Shown piece after piece: positions 1 through 6,822 of a stretch of 19,012 bases of DNA. Location: assembly GCA_938034715.1 (NCBI GenBank), contig CALHMM010000008.1, positions 1-19,012 of the forward strand, written 5' to 3'. The notes under the pieces were generated by a model. That model had not been told where the DNA came from and made no database searches. It saw nothing but the letters and a program-made list of their open reading frames with translations. This stretch comes from Minisyncoccota bacterium. Its GTDB lineage: Bacteria; Patescibacteriota; Minisyncoccia; Moranbacterales; GCA-2747515. Numbering within the stretch: the first letter of the stretch is position 1; the number at the start of each line of letters is the position of its first letter. Made by a program: the position numbers and the translations under genes.

Positions 1-2
1 TA

Positions 3-722
3 GCTCAAACAGAAAGCCTGACACACAAACCTTTTGCGTCTCACTGGGTACACACAAGGCACTTACTGGTAGACGGAGGCAAGATGGGTAAATCTAAGGG
101 TAATGCATACACGTTAAAGGACATAAAAGAAAAAGGTTTTAGTGCCATGGATTTGCGTATGGTGTATTTGCAGTCACACTACCGCTCGCAAATGAACTTT
201 ACGTGGGAAAGTCTTGAGCAAGCTCACACGAATATTGCACGAATAAGTGGTTTTTACAGAGAATTGCTTCAGCATAGAGAAACTGTCCTTAACAGTGAAT
301 CAGAAATTGCCCAAGCATTTCAAAAATATGAGACAAGAACTCTCGCCTCAGGATTCAAAAATGACTTTGAGAAAGCTATGGACGATGATCTGAATACTCC
401 AGAGTCAATAGCTGTCATTTTTGAAACAATGAAAAAATTTTACAAATCCCAGACTATTGATAATCAGAGTTTTATCGTCATTGAGGACATAGTGAATACT
501 ATTTGTTATATAGAACAGGCAGTCATACACATTCTGGGACTAGAAATTCTTGATACGGAACAAACTATACCGAGAGAAGTTTTAGCGCTAGTTAAAAAAA
601 GAGAGCATGCACGAAATGATAAAGACTTTGCAGAGTCAGACCGATTACGTGATGAGATCGCTGCTGCTGGGTATATTATCGAAGATACATCTGAGGGTTA
701 CACCCTCAATAAAAGTAATTGA
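3..722 (+). CDS. cysS: Cysteinyl-tRNA synthetase, C-terminal part (5' end outside window)
   Basis: Class I aminoacyl-tRNA synthetase that charges tRNA-Cys in the cytoplasm. The frame is open from base 3, well before the first ATG at 84, and those upstream codons read as conserved CysRS sequence (ASHWVHTRHLLVDGGKMGKS), so 84 is not the start and the gene enters from outside the window. About 239 codons are visible of the roughly 460 usual for the family. The signature loop reads KMGKS rather than KMSKS. It is followed by the helical tRNA-binding domain and a typical CysRS C-terminus (KKREHARNDKDFAESDRLRD, then an EDTSEGYTL end). The gene ends in TGA at 720-722. It converges on the next gene, with only 81 bases between the two stop codons. 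Confidence 0.95.
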   Translation, partial: AQTESLTHKPFASHWVHTRHLLVDGGKMGKSKGNAYTLKDIKEKGFSAMDLRMVYLQSHYRSQMNFTWESLEQAHTNIARISGFYRELLQHRETVLNSESEIAQAFQKYETRTLASGFKNDFEKAMDDDLNTPESIAVIFETMKKFYKSQTIDNQSFIVIEDIVNTICYIEQAVIHILGLEILDTEQTIPREVLALVKKREHARNDKDFAESDRLRDEIAAAGYIIEDTSEGYTLNKSN

Positions 723-753
723 TTGATAAGGTCATCGTTGCTAATTTCTGTAC

Positions 754-791
754 AAAAAAGAGAGGCTCCCGTATAAAATACTGGAGCCTCT
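754..791 (-). terminator. Intrinsic terminator of the 804-1988 gene
   Basis: Perfect 9-bp inverted repeat AGAGGCTCC/GGAGCCTCT (761-769 with 783-791) around a 13-base loop. On the minus strand it is followed by a T run (754-759). It lies 13 bases past the minus-strand stop codon. There is no T run on the plus-strand side, so it should act mainly for the minus-strand gene and not for cysS. Confidence 0.85.
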
Positions 792-803
792 ATGGACGAT
801 CCC

Positions 804-1988
804 TCACTGGAACCTTACAATACTTCCACCCGATATTTCTGCGGGTCCGTGCAGTGTTGGAGTGATTTCAATGTCTGAAATGTTATCTCCATGCCACAAG
901 ACCACGACCGTGAAACAGGGTGTGAGTGGAAACCTCTGGATGTTGCCAGGGGCATCACAACGTACAACTTCTGCAAGCTCTGTAACGAGATCATCGCCGA
1001 AGACAGATTCCTCATCACCATGACCGGCAAGTCTTTTCCACAGAACACCTAGGTGCCTGTTGAGATTGACCGTAGCAATCAATACAGTTTCAAAGGAAAG
1101 ACGCCTCAGCTCAGACGTACTGACAAACGTTGACCGTGCAAAAGCATCAGCGCTTTGTGCGATTTCAAAGGAAACATCAGCACCTGCATCATTGAAACTT
1201 CTCTCTATGATGTTAAGTGCGTCATGAGCAAACTTTTCAACAGCCAGATAGTATAGGTTATCCCCATACATCACTTTCTGCTGGTCAGTAAGCTCAGTTT
1301 CTCCTACTGGAAAGATTAACTCTTTTGGACGCGCTACGGTATGCACATGAGCAGTGTCGTAGCTTTGAGCGTTGAAAGTTCGCTGATCTGCGCCTGCATG
1401 ACCTACCGCAATCGTCGAAACGATTTGACGATCTTCAAAATGTGAGGCAATGCAGTTTCTGCCCTCCATAATTTGACTGGCGTACTGTGCCAGCAGCCTA
1501 TTGCTAAGTGTGATAGGTAAATCTGCAATGTCATTCCATGAACACGAGTCTCTTTTTCCCACAACCCAATGAACATGGTGCGGGGCAAGCGTCTTGACAC
1601 CACACTTTTGTACAGCTTCAGATATTGACTTTCCAAACACTTGATCATGCCAGATAGCATATTCACTTGCTGAAATCTCGCTCTCCAAAGGGATATGCGG
1701 TCGTGTAGCTAAGGTTGTGAAAGCAACATAGTCATCTGCACAAGCGCGTAGTCCTCCGACATTCAGAAAGAACGCGGTAGATTGCTTGACGAGCGCCTTA
1801 TAGTCGGAAGGAAACTGATCCCAATCTAGTAATAGGTTTGATACTTTGGTACAATGTTGATCGATCGGTAACGCATCGATCATTTTTTTTACATCTACTG
1901 TGTGATCAGCACCATTTGTGAATGGCCAAGAAGTGCCTTGTACACGTTCTCTTTCTCTGTAGTACGCTCGAAGTAGTGAAGTATTCAT
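804..1988 (-). CDS. Hypothetical protein, 394 aa, family not recognised
   Basis: I do not recognise this protein. It is soluble-looking, with no signal peptide or membrane segment and an even mix of charged and hydrophobic residues. It has two His-Val-His tripeptides: HHVHWVVGKRD about a third of the way in, and AHVHTVARPKELIF near the middle. These could bind metal or phosphate, but I cannot tie them to a family; a distant HIT/GalT-like fold was considered without a matching motif. Expression signals are unusually complete for this window: promoter at 2047-2075, AGGGG ribosome binding site six bases before the ATG, terminator at 754-791, so it is a single-gene unit. The DNA looks somewhat more GC-rich than the two genes next to it (by eye, not calculated), which may hint at separate ancestry. 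Confidence 0.8.
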   Translation of the reverse strand: MNTSLLRAYYRERERVQGTSWPFTNGADHTVDVKKMIDALPIDQHCTKVSNLLLDWDQFPSDYKALVKQSTAFFLNVGGLRACADDYVAFTTLATRPHIPLESEISASEYAIWHDQVFGKSISEAVQKCGVKTLAPHHVHWVVGKRDSCSWNDIADLPITLSNRLLAQYASQIMEGRNCIASHFEDRQIVSTIAVGHAGADQRTFNAQSYDTAHVHTVARPKELIFPVGETELTDQQKVMYGDNLYYLAVEKFAHDALNIIERSFNDAGADVSFEIAQSADAFARSTFVSTSELRRLSFETVLIATVNLNRHLGVLWKRLAGHGDEESVFGDDLVTELAEVVRCDAPGNIQRFPLTPCFTVVVLWHGDNISDIEITPTLHGPAEISGGSIVRFQ

Positions 1989-1994
1989 GAAATT

Positions 1995-1999
1995 CCCCT
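1995..1999 (-). promoter_or_regulatory. Shine-Dalgarno sequence AGGGG
   Basis: AGGGG on the minus strand, six bases before the ATG at 1988. It supports this start. Most genes in this window lack such a site. Confidence 0.75.
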
Positions 2000-2046
2000 G
2001 CCATTATGGCGGTATATTGTGATCGATTGTAAAGATACATTACCAT

Positions 2047-2075
2047 ATTTAATCATACTTAACATAATATGTCAA
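2047..2075 (-). promoter_or_regulatory. Sigma-70 type promoter of the 804-1988 gene
   Basis: Minus strand: consensus TTGACA at 2070-2075, a 17-base spacer, then TTAAAT at 2047-2052 (4 of 6 matches to TATAAT). Predicted transcription start is near 2040, leaving a leader of about 50 bases. Confidence 0.65.
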
Positions 2076-2138
2076 GTATTTATAGACTTTATTCTTCCCA
2101 TTGTTTCGCGGGATTTAATCGACTATAACACAATATTC

Positions 2139-2774
2139 TTACCTAGTTAAATTCATGATATATTCATTTTCATTAGTGTCCCTTGCAAAAGTTGTGAAGG
2201 CTAGTTTTTTGTAAAGAGCGATTGCTGGTTGATTATCCATTTGGACTGCTAGCCACATTGGGGTATCTGGATATAATTGTCTGTAGAGGTCTAGGACGAA
2301 AGTAGCGAAAGTGCTGGTGATCCGCGCTCCCCTATATACCCCATATGTCCTGTAGGAGCTTGTGTACCACTGTCCTTGTGCATCATATAACTTGCTTTCA
2401 ATATCTTGACTCTCTTGCGTATTTATCTCCTCTAAATCTGCTGGTAGATTCCTCGGACCAAACCAGATAAATGCCGCTACTTCATCGGAAGAATCGTGTA
2501 CGAGAATTATTTGTGTTCGTGGTTTTTTTTGGTAGCGCTGTTCATAATCTACTAAGCCAAATCTCTTATAGTCTGACGTATTTTCTTGTAGTGCTTTATC
2601 GTTTTTGTCGAGAGAGTATCTTTTTATGTTTTGAGCGTGATTTTCAGAGAGTCCGGCGTAAACTGTAAATGCCCCTAATGTTTCGTGTGTCGCTGATGCT
2701 ATCTTTTCACTTTCATAGAGTGGTTGAGGAAATTCTATTTCTGTAATATCTCTACACTTTGTTATTTTGAGCAT
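2139..2774 (-). CDS. GNAT family N-acetyltransferase
   Basis: 211-aa protein whose C-terminal half matches the GCN5-related acetyltransferase fold. A motif-A-like segment (YGVYRGARI, about residues 144-152) would carry the acetyl-CoA pyrophosphate loop. Then comes the strand WLAVQMDN and the motif-B helix QPAIALYKKLAFT (about 182-194), a very typical GNAT ending. These enzymes transfer an acetyl group from acetyl-CoA to an amine; the acceptor cannot be read from the sequence. The N-terminal 90 residues are not recognisable. The ATG is 12 bases after the stop of the mutarotase-like gene, with no Shine-Dalgarno between, so both are probably on one transcript. No clear terminator hairpin follows. 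Confidence 0.8.
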   Translation of the reverse strand: MLKITKCRDITEIEFPQPLYESEKIASATHETLGAFTVYAGLSENHAQNIKRYSLDKNDKALQENTSDYKRFGLVDYEQRYQKKPRTQIILVHDSSDEVAAFIWFGPRNLPADLEEINTQESQDIESKLYDAQGQWYTSSYRTYGVYRGARITSTFATFVLDLYRQLYPDTPMWLAVQMDNQPAIALYKKLAFTTFARDTNENEYIMNLTR

Positions 2775-2786
2775 ATTTTTAATCTA

Positions 2787-3734
2787 TCAATTTATCTTTT
2801 GTATGCTTATTGTGACCCCGAGAGTGTGACTCTCACCAGCATTTATTTCCTTCGCGTCATTTTGAACATTTGCTGTTTCGATGCATAGCATATCTCTATA
2901 TTCCTGATCTCCAAACATCGATAATTTTTTTGCTTTCTGTGCCCATGGGTTCCATACTACGGCACTAGCACTACCTACAGTTTCAAGGATGATTTTCCTA
3001 TCCCATGAAGAGTCTACAATTTCTTGTAGTGTTGGCACACCAACAAATTGAGCATCGAATTCTTGATTGAAAGTTATTGAGCCTTGCCATTTTTTTTGTT
3101 TCCATTGATCAAGTGTGTCGTAATATTCACATTCATCAAATGACGGAATCATTATGGTACTACAGTCGGAAACTGCGAAATACGTGTGAAGTCCCAGCGA
3201 TACAGTCATTGTTTTGTCAGCGGCATTTATTGTTTCTAGTTTTACTGAAAGGTTTTTACCGATTACGTAGGTCACTTTCAAGGTTAGTGCGTTATCCCAA
3301 ACATCTGTGCCTCCCTCATAATCAAGTCTAAAAGAAATTGTAGTTTGAGTAACCTGATCAACACCACTCTCGATGATTTCCTCAAGGATCCAGTTTCTAG
3401 TACGAGCAAATCCGTGCGCTGGTGCTTTTGCAGTATCTTGGTTGTGATGTCTCACTTCCTCCGGGTTTGTGTCGAGATCGCCAAACCATGGCGCAATGAT
3501 TGGTATGCCACCACGCACTGGATTTCCAATTGTATAGGTGGTTTCTTTGCTTCTCCATATAATTGGGTAGCTACTATCTATACTAGAATACCTAATGAGC
3601 TGCGCTCCTAGCAACATAAATTCAGCATTTCCGCCCATATTATTTACTTCCAAAATGATAAGTTCATCTCTTTTTACGATGTTGACAGATGCAATATCTC
3701 TAAATTTTTGTTGTAATTCATTAATTGTCTGCAT
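2787..3734 (-). CDS. D-hexose-6-phosphate mutarotase (aldose 1-epimerase-like)
   Basis: 315-aa protein of the YeaD/glucose-6-phosphate 1-epimerase branch of the galactose mutarotase fold, which interconverts alpha and beta anomers of hexose 6-phosphates. Landmarks in order: RGGIPIIAPWFG (74-85), HGFARTRNW (107-115), LGLHTYFAVSD (180-190) with the expected catalytic histidine H183, VVWNPW (259-264), and DMLCIETANV (281-290) with the expected catalytic glutamate E286. The arginines of RGG and HGFAR are those expected to hold the phosphate. Length is normal for the family. First gene of a unit with the GNAT gene. It starts 147 bases from the divergent dnaB TTG codon. AT-rich -10-like sequence lies just upstream, but no convincing -35. 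Confidence 0.88.
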   Translation of the reverse strand: MQTINELQQKFRDIASVNIVKRDELIILEVNNMGGNAEFMLLGAQLIRYSSIDSSYPIIWRSKETTYTIGNPVRGGIPIIAPWFGDLDTNPEEVRHHNQDTAKAPAHGFARTRNWILEEIIESGVDQVTQTTISFRLDYEGGTDVWDNALTLKVTYVIGKNLSVKLETINAADKTMTVSLGLHTYFAVSDCSTIMIPSFDECEYYDTLDQWKQKKWQGSITFNQEFDAQFVGVPTLQEIVDSSWDRKIILETVGSASAVVWNPWAQKAKKLSMFGDQEYRDMLCIETANVQNDAKEINAGESHTLGVTISIQKIN

Positions 3735-3852
3735 GTTTTGTGTTTGATTCTTATTGTTCTATAGTATCATAAATACATGAATTCTCTGATCTATACACGA
3801 GGTTTCCACTGCTTACAAACATATTTTAAAGATTTTCCCTTGCCTCATGCTG

Positions 3853-3858
3853 TATAAT
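3853..3858 (+). promoter_or_regulatory. -10 element upstream of dnaB
   Basis: Exact TATAAT at 3853-3858. No good -35 box is seen 16-18 bases upstream. Predicted transcription start is near 3865, which places both the TTG (3882) and ATG (3942) start candidates inside the transcript. Confidence 0.45.
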
Positions 3859-3941
3859 AGTCAAAGAGAATTCAGAGTGTCTTGAATTCAGATCTAGAGA
3901 CTCGCAATCATCATCTAAACCTTGCAATAAACTCATCAATC

Positions 3942-5312
3942 ATGTCAGATAAAAGCTCCGAACTTCGTCTCCCACCCCATGCAACTGAAGCTGAACGATC
4001 TGTGCTAGGAGCTGTAATGCTCGACAAGGAAGCTGTTGTTAAGATTGCTGATATAGTGAGTGTTGGAGATTTTTACACGACTGCTCACAATACAATTTAC
4101 CAAGCTGTTTTGGATTTATTTGAAGAGAATAGTCCAATAGATGTTTTGAGCCTTTCGACAATTCTTGAGGATCGGAAAGAAATTGAAAAAATCGGTGGAT
4201 CCAGTTATCTTGCTGAACTTGTAAGTAGCGTATCGAGCGCATCAAATATTTCTTACTACGCAAAGATTGTCCAGAAGAAGTCCGTACTTCGTAAACTGAT
4301 CAGTGCTGCAGCGGATATTTCTGACCTCGGGTATGACGAGGTTCGGGATATTGATGAACTTTTGGATGATGCTGAGCAGCGCTTGTTTGGCATCTCGCAA
4401 AAATCCCTTAAGAAAGATTTCACGCCTATTAGTACAATTCTTGGAGAGGCATTTGATCGTCTCGACCAGCTCCACAAGAACAAAGGAGAACTCCGTGGCG
4501 TGCCTACAGGATTTACTGATCTGGACAAAGTGCTTTCTGGCTTACAGAAGTCTGATCTTATCATCTTGGCTGCTCGTCCATCAGTCGGAAAAACTTCTCT
4601 TGTACTCGATATTGCACGCCAAGCCGCAACAAACTATAAGGTTCCAGTAGGTATTTTTTCACTTGAGATGTCATCTGACCAGTTAGTTGATCGTATGATC
4701 GCAGCAGAGGGTAATATCGATCTTTGGAAACTAAGAACGGGTAATGTGACAGAAGGAGACTTTGCAAAGGTTTCAGAGACAATGGGTGTTCTCTCGGAGG
4801 CTCCCGTGTACATCGATGATACTTCAAGTGCCAATATCATGACGATGCGAACGATGGCTAGGAGATTACAAGCTGAACATGAGCTGGGATTGATCATCAT
4901 TGATTATCTTCAGCTCATGGAAGGTCGAGGACAAGAAAACCGTGTGCAGGAAATTTCTGAGATCTCTCGTGGACTCAAAACTCTCGCTAAAGAGCTCAAT
5001 GTTCCAATTGTTGCTCTCTCACAGCTTTCTCGTGCCGTAGAGTCTCGTCCTGATCAGAGACCGCGCTTGAGTGATCTCCGAGAATCAGGCTCAATCGAGC
5101 AAGACGCTGATGTGGTGATGTTTATCCATAGAGAGCATCGCGTTAATCCAACTGATGAAAATAGAAATGCTGCCGAGATTATTGTCGCGAAACACCGTAA
5201 CGGACCTGTAGGATCAGTTCAAATGTACTGGCATGAAGAAGCAGCTTCGTATAAAAATCTGGAGCATGTTCATGGTCAAGGACAGGAGCAAGAGCAAAGA
5301 CAGGAAGCGTAG
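3942..5312 (+). CDS. dnaB: Replicative DNA helicase DnaB
   Basis: Hexameric 5'-3' helicase that unwinds DNA ahead of the replisome and recruits primase. The N-terminal helical domain begins with the typical LPPHATEAERSVLGAVMLD. The RecA-like ATPase domain has Walker A ARPSVGKTS (about 211-219), Walker B GLIIIDYLQLM, and the DNA-binding/arginine-finger region RPRLSDLRESGSIEQDADVV followed by FIHR. The protein ends in a Gln/Glu-rich tail. I chose the ATG at 3942 (456 aa) because the family's conserved sequence begins ten residues later. The frame also stays open to a TTG at 3882, giving 476 aa with an unconserved leader. Neither start has a Shine-Dalgarno. recR follows 36 bases downstream, so the two are probably co-transcribed. 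Confidence 0.96.
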   Translation: MSDKSSELRLPPHATEAERSVLGAVMLDKEAVVKIADIVSVGDFYTTAHNTIYQAVLDLFEENSPIDVLSLSTILEDRKEIEKIGGSSYLAELVSSVSSASNISYYAKIVQKKSVLRKLISAAADISDLGYDEVRDIDELLDDAEQRLFGISQKSLKKDFTPISTILGEAFDRLDQLHKNKGELRGVPTGFTDLDKVLSGLQKSDLIILAARPSVGKTSLVLDIARQAATNYKVPVGIFSLEMSSDQLVDRMIAAEGNIDLWKLRTGNVTEGDFAKVSETMGVLSEAPVYIDDTSSANIMTMRTMARRLQAEHELGLIIIDYLQLMEGRGQENRVQEISEISRGLKTLAKELNVPIVALSQLSRAVESRPDQRPRLSDLRESGSIEQDADVVMFIHREHRVNPTDENRNAAEIIVAKHRNGPVGSVQMYWHEEAASYKNLEHVHGQGQEQEQRQEA

Positions 5313-5348
5313 TCGTATTACTGAAACTAATGATTCAAGACTATTTAA

Positions 5349-5945
5349 ATGTATCCAAAAAACTTTCAAAATCTCATCGATCAGTTCACAGACTTACCGA
5401 GTGTTGGCCCAAAAATGGCCGAAAGACTTGTCTTGTCGCTTTTTAAGGCTGACAAGGAAAAGGCTGAGTCTTTTTCTGAGGCACTTAGATCTCTCCATAA
5501 TGTCCATACGTGCGCACAATGCTTTAACATAACAGAGTCAGACCTTTGCTTAATCTGCGCAAACACAGGTCGTGATTGTGACACTCTGTGTGTCGTGGAA
5601 GATCCCCTCGACATCATCCCTATTGAACGAGCCAGAACTTATAATGGTCTATACCATGTCCTGGGTGGTACCGTTAGCGGTCAAAAGAGCGACCACCTTA
5701 AAATACACGAATTAGAAAACAGGCTTTCAGCGACATCTATCAGGGAAATTATTATCGCTACAAACTTTACGACTGAAGGAGATATGACAGCTTTATTTCT
5801 GCAGAAAAGACTAACTGCAATTATTCAAGAGAAGAATATTTTACTTACAAGGCTCGTCCGTGGTTTGGCTACAGGATCTGATATAGAATACGCAGATGAC
5901 CTCACCCTCAAGTCTTCATTGACAAATCGTACAGAAATGATTTAA
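5349..5945 (+). CDS. recR: Recombination mediator protein RecR
   Basis: 198-aa protein, normal RecR length. It works with RecO/RecF to load RecA on gapped DNA. Domains in order: helix-hairpin-helix (LPSVGPKMAERL, 16-27), a four-cysteine zinc finger (C55, C58, C67, C70), a Toprim domain (LCVVEDPLDIIPIE from about 80, then YHVLGG, then ATNFTTEGDMTALFL), and the C-terminal Walker-like RGLATGSDIEYADDLTL segment that is a RecR hallmark. It follows dnaB and precedes a 73-aa gene 33 bases downstream. No Shine-Dalgarno is visible before its ATG. Nothing in it looks broken. Confidence 0.97.
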   Translation: MYPKNFQNLIDQFTDLPSVGPKMAERLVLSLFKADKEKAESFSEALRSLHNVHTCAQCFNITESDLCLICANTGRDCDTLCVVEDPLDIIPIERARTYNGLYHVLGGTVSGQKSDHLKIHELENRLSATSIREIIIATNFTTEGDMTALFLQKRLTAIIQEKNILLTRLVRGLATGSDIEYADDLTLKSSLTNRTEMI

Positions 5946-5968
5946 TCACTCTAACCCCATGCAACCAC

Positions 5969-5972
5969 GGAG
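5969..5972 (+). promoter_or_regulatory. Shine-Dalgarno GGAG of the 73-aa gene
   Basis: GGAG ends six bases before the ATG at 5979. It is one of only two clear ribosome binding sites in the window and is the main reason to call the short gene that follows. Confidence 0.65.
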
Positions 5973-5978
5973 TATTAA

Positions 5979-6200
5979 ATGCACAAGACATTGATAGAAG
6001 ATACAATGTACAGAACCTTAACCTCTGCAAGTACAGACCATCCAGGTCCGGAGAAACCTTCAGATGTTGAATATATTGAGACTGACATTATCTCAACAAC
6101 CATGCAAAAAACATTGCAAGAAGGCACAAAGCAGATCCCCTCATCATCACAAACACAAATCGATGTAGCAGGATTAATGACCCACGATTGGTTTTGGTAG
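5979..6200 (+). CDS. Small hypothetical protein, 73 aa
   Basis: No recognised family. The protein is hydrophilic and acidic, rich in Thr, Ser, Gln and Asp, and ends in THDWFW. There is no signal peptide or membrane segment. It is supported by a well-placed GGAG site, by its position 33 bases after recR on the same strand, and by tandem hairpins right after its stop that would end the dnaB-recR transcript. It is therefore likely the last gene of that unit. Its composition suggests a largely disordered peptide. It could still be a chance reading frame, so confidence is moderate. Confidence 0.5.
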   Translation: MHKTLIEDTMYRTLTSASTDHPGPEKPSDVEYIETDIISTTMQKTLQEGTKQIPSSSQTQIDVAGLMTHDWFW

Positions 6201-6214
6201 AAGAGCTAGCGATA

Positions 6215-6245
6215 TTTGGTCTCGATCATTGTTATCGAGGCCAAA
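6215..6245 (+). repeat. 12-bp stem-loop after the 73-aa gene
   Basis: TTTGGTCTCGAT (6215-6226) pairs with ATCGAGGCCAAA (6234-6245) through 12 bp including one G-U pair, with a 7-base loop. It has no T run of its own and sits directly before a second hairpin that does. It may protect the transcript's 3' end or assist termination. Confidence 0.6.
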
Positions 6246-6248
6246 GAG

Positions 6249-6276
6249 CATTACCACTTAGGTAATGTTTTATTTT
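6249..6276 (+). terminator. Intrinsic terminator of the dnaB-recR unit
   Basis: CATTACC (6249-6255) pairs with GGTAATG (6261-6267) around a 5-base loop, followed at once by TTTTATTTT (6268-6276). It lies about 50 bases after the stop of the 73-aa gene. Confidence 0.7.
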
Positions 6277-6351
6277 GTGAGGATATGTTTCTCATGTATT
6301 TGTCTAGAATCTGCGCAGACTGATTTGGTGTATATGATTATTACCCCCAAA

Positions 6352-6381
6352 GAAAAAACACTGCTATGAGCAGTGTTTTTC
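6352..6381. terminator. Bidirectional intrinsic terminator beside rplU
   Basis: ACACTGCT (6358-6365) pairs with AGCAGTGT (6369-6376) around a 3-base loop, flanked by an A run before and a T run after. It can therefore terminate in both directions: rplU from the right, and read-through of the dnaB-recR unit from the left. It begins a few bases past the rplU stop. Confidence 0.85.
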
Positions 6382-6386
6382 TGTGG

Positions 6387-6695
6387 TTATCCAACTTTTG
6401 TGATCTCTACTTCTGTGAAGCTTTGTCTGTGGCCAAATTTGAGTTTGTAACGTTTTTTTGCTTTGTGCTTCATACCCCAGACTTTTTTGTGACGACCTTG
6501 TGCCAAGACTTTAGCTTCTACGGTTTTTCCGTCGATAAATGGACTCCCTACAGAAACTTTTTTCTCATCACCAAGAAAGAGTACTTCCTCAAAAGTTATC
6601 CCCTTTCCTTCCTCAACATCAATTTTCTCTATGCGGATTTTGTCGCCTTCTTCTACTTTGTACTGTTTTCCACCTGTTTTTATAACTGCTAGCAT
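6387..6695 (-). CDS. rplU: 50S ribosomal protein L21
   Basis: 102-aa protein, full length for bacterial L21, which binds 23S rRNA in the large subunit. The start MLAVIKTGGKQYKVEEGDKI and the C-terminal stretch KKRYKLKFGHRQSFTEVEI are typical of the family. It has its own consensus promoter (6766-6793) and terminator (6352-6381), so it is a single-gene unit; the usual partner gene rpmA (L27) does not follow. No Shine-Dalgarno precedes the ATG. The leader of about 60 bases contains only a short GAGC/GCTC pairing, not enough to claim an autoregulatory element. Confidence 0.97.
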   Translation of the reverse strand: MLAVIKTGGKQYKVEEGDKIRIEKIDVEEGKGITFEEVLFLGDEKKVSVGSPFIDGKTVEAKVLAQGRHKKVWGMKHKAKKRYKLKFGHRQSFTEVEITKVG

Positions 6696-6765
6696 CGTGG
6701 TATATAAATTTTCTTATGAAATAGTCCTGCGGAGCTCTTTTGTGTGCTCTTTTGGTAGTAGGAAA

Positions 6766-6793
6766 ATTATAGCACAGTACTTGAATCTGTCAA
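6766..6793 (-). promoter_or_regulatory. Consensus promoter of rplU
   Basis: Minus strand: perfect TTGACA (6788-6793), a 16-base spacer ending in TGC (extended -10), and perfect TATAAT (6766-6771). Predicted transcription start is near 6759. It is the best promoter in the window and fits a highly expressed ribosomal gene. Confidence 0.85.
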
Positions 6794-6822
6794 ATTTTTT
6801 CGTGAGTTCCAGAGCTCTATCT

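Noticed and set aside
4303..4650. 115-aa plus-strand open frame
   Set aside because: It is an alternative frame inside dnaB, without its own start signals or recognisable motifs.
6366..6692. 108-aa plus-strand open frame rich in Phe and Cys
   Set aside because: It is the antisense of rplU, which is unmistakable on the minus strand.
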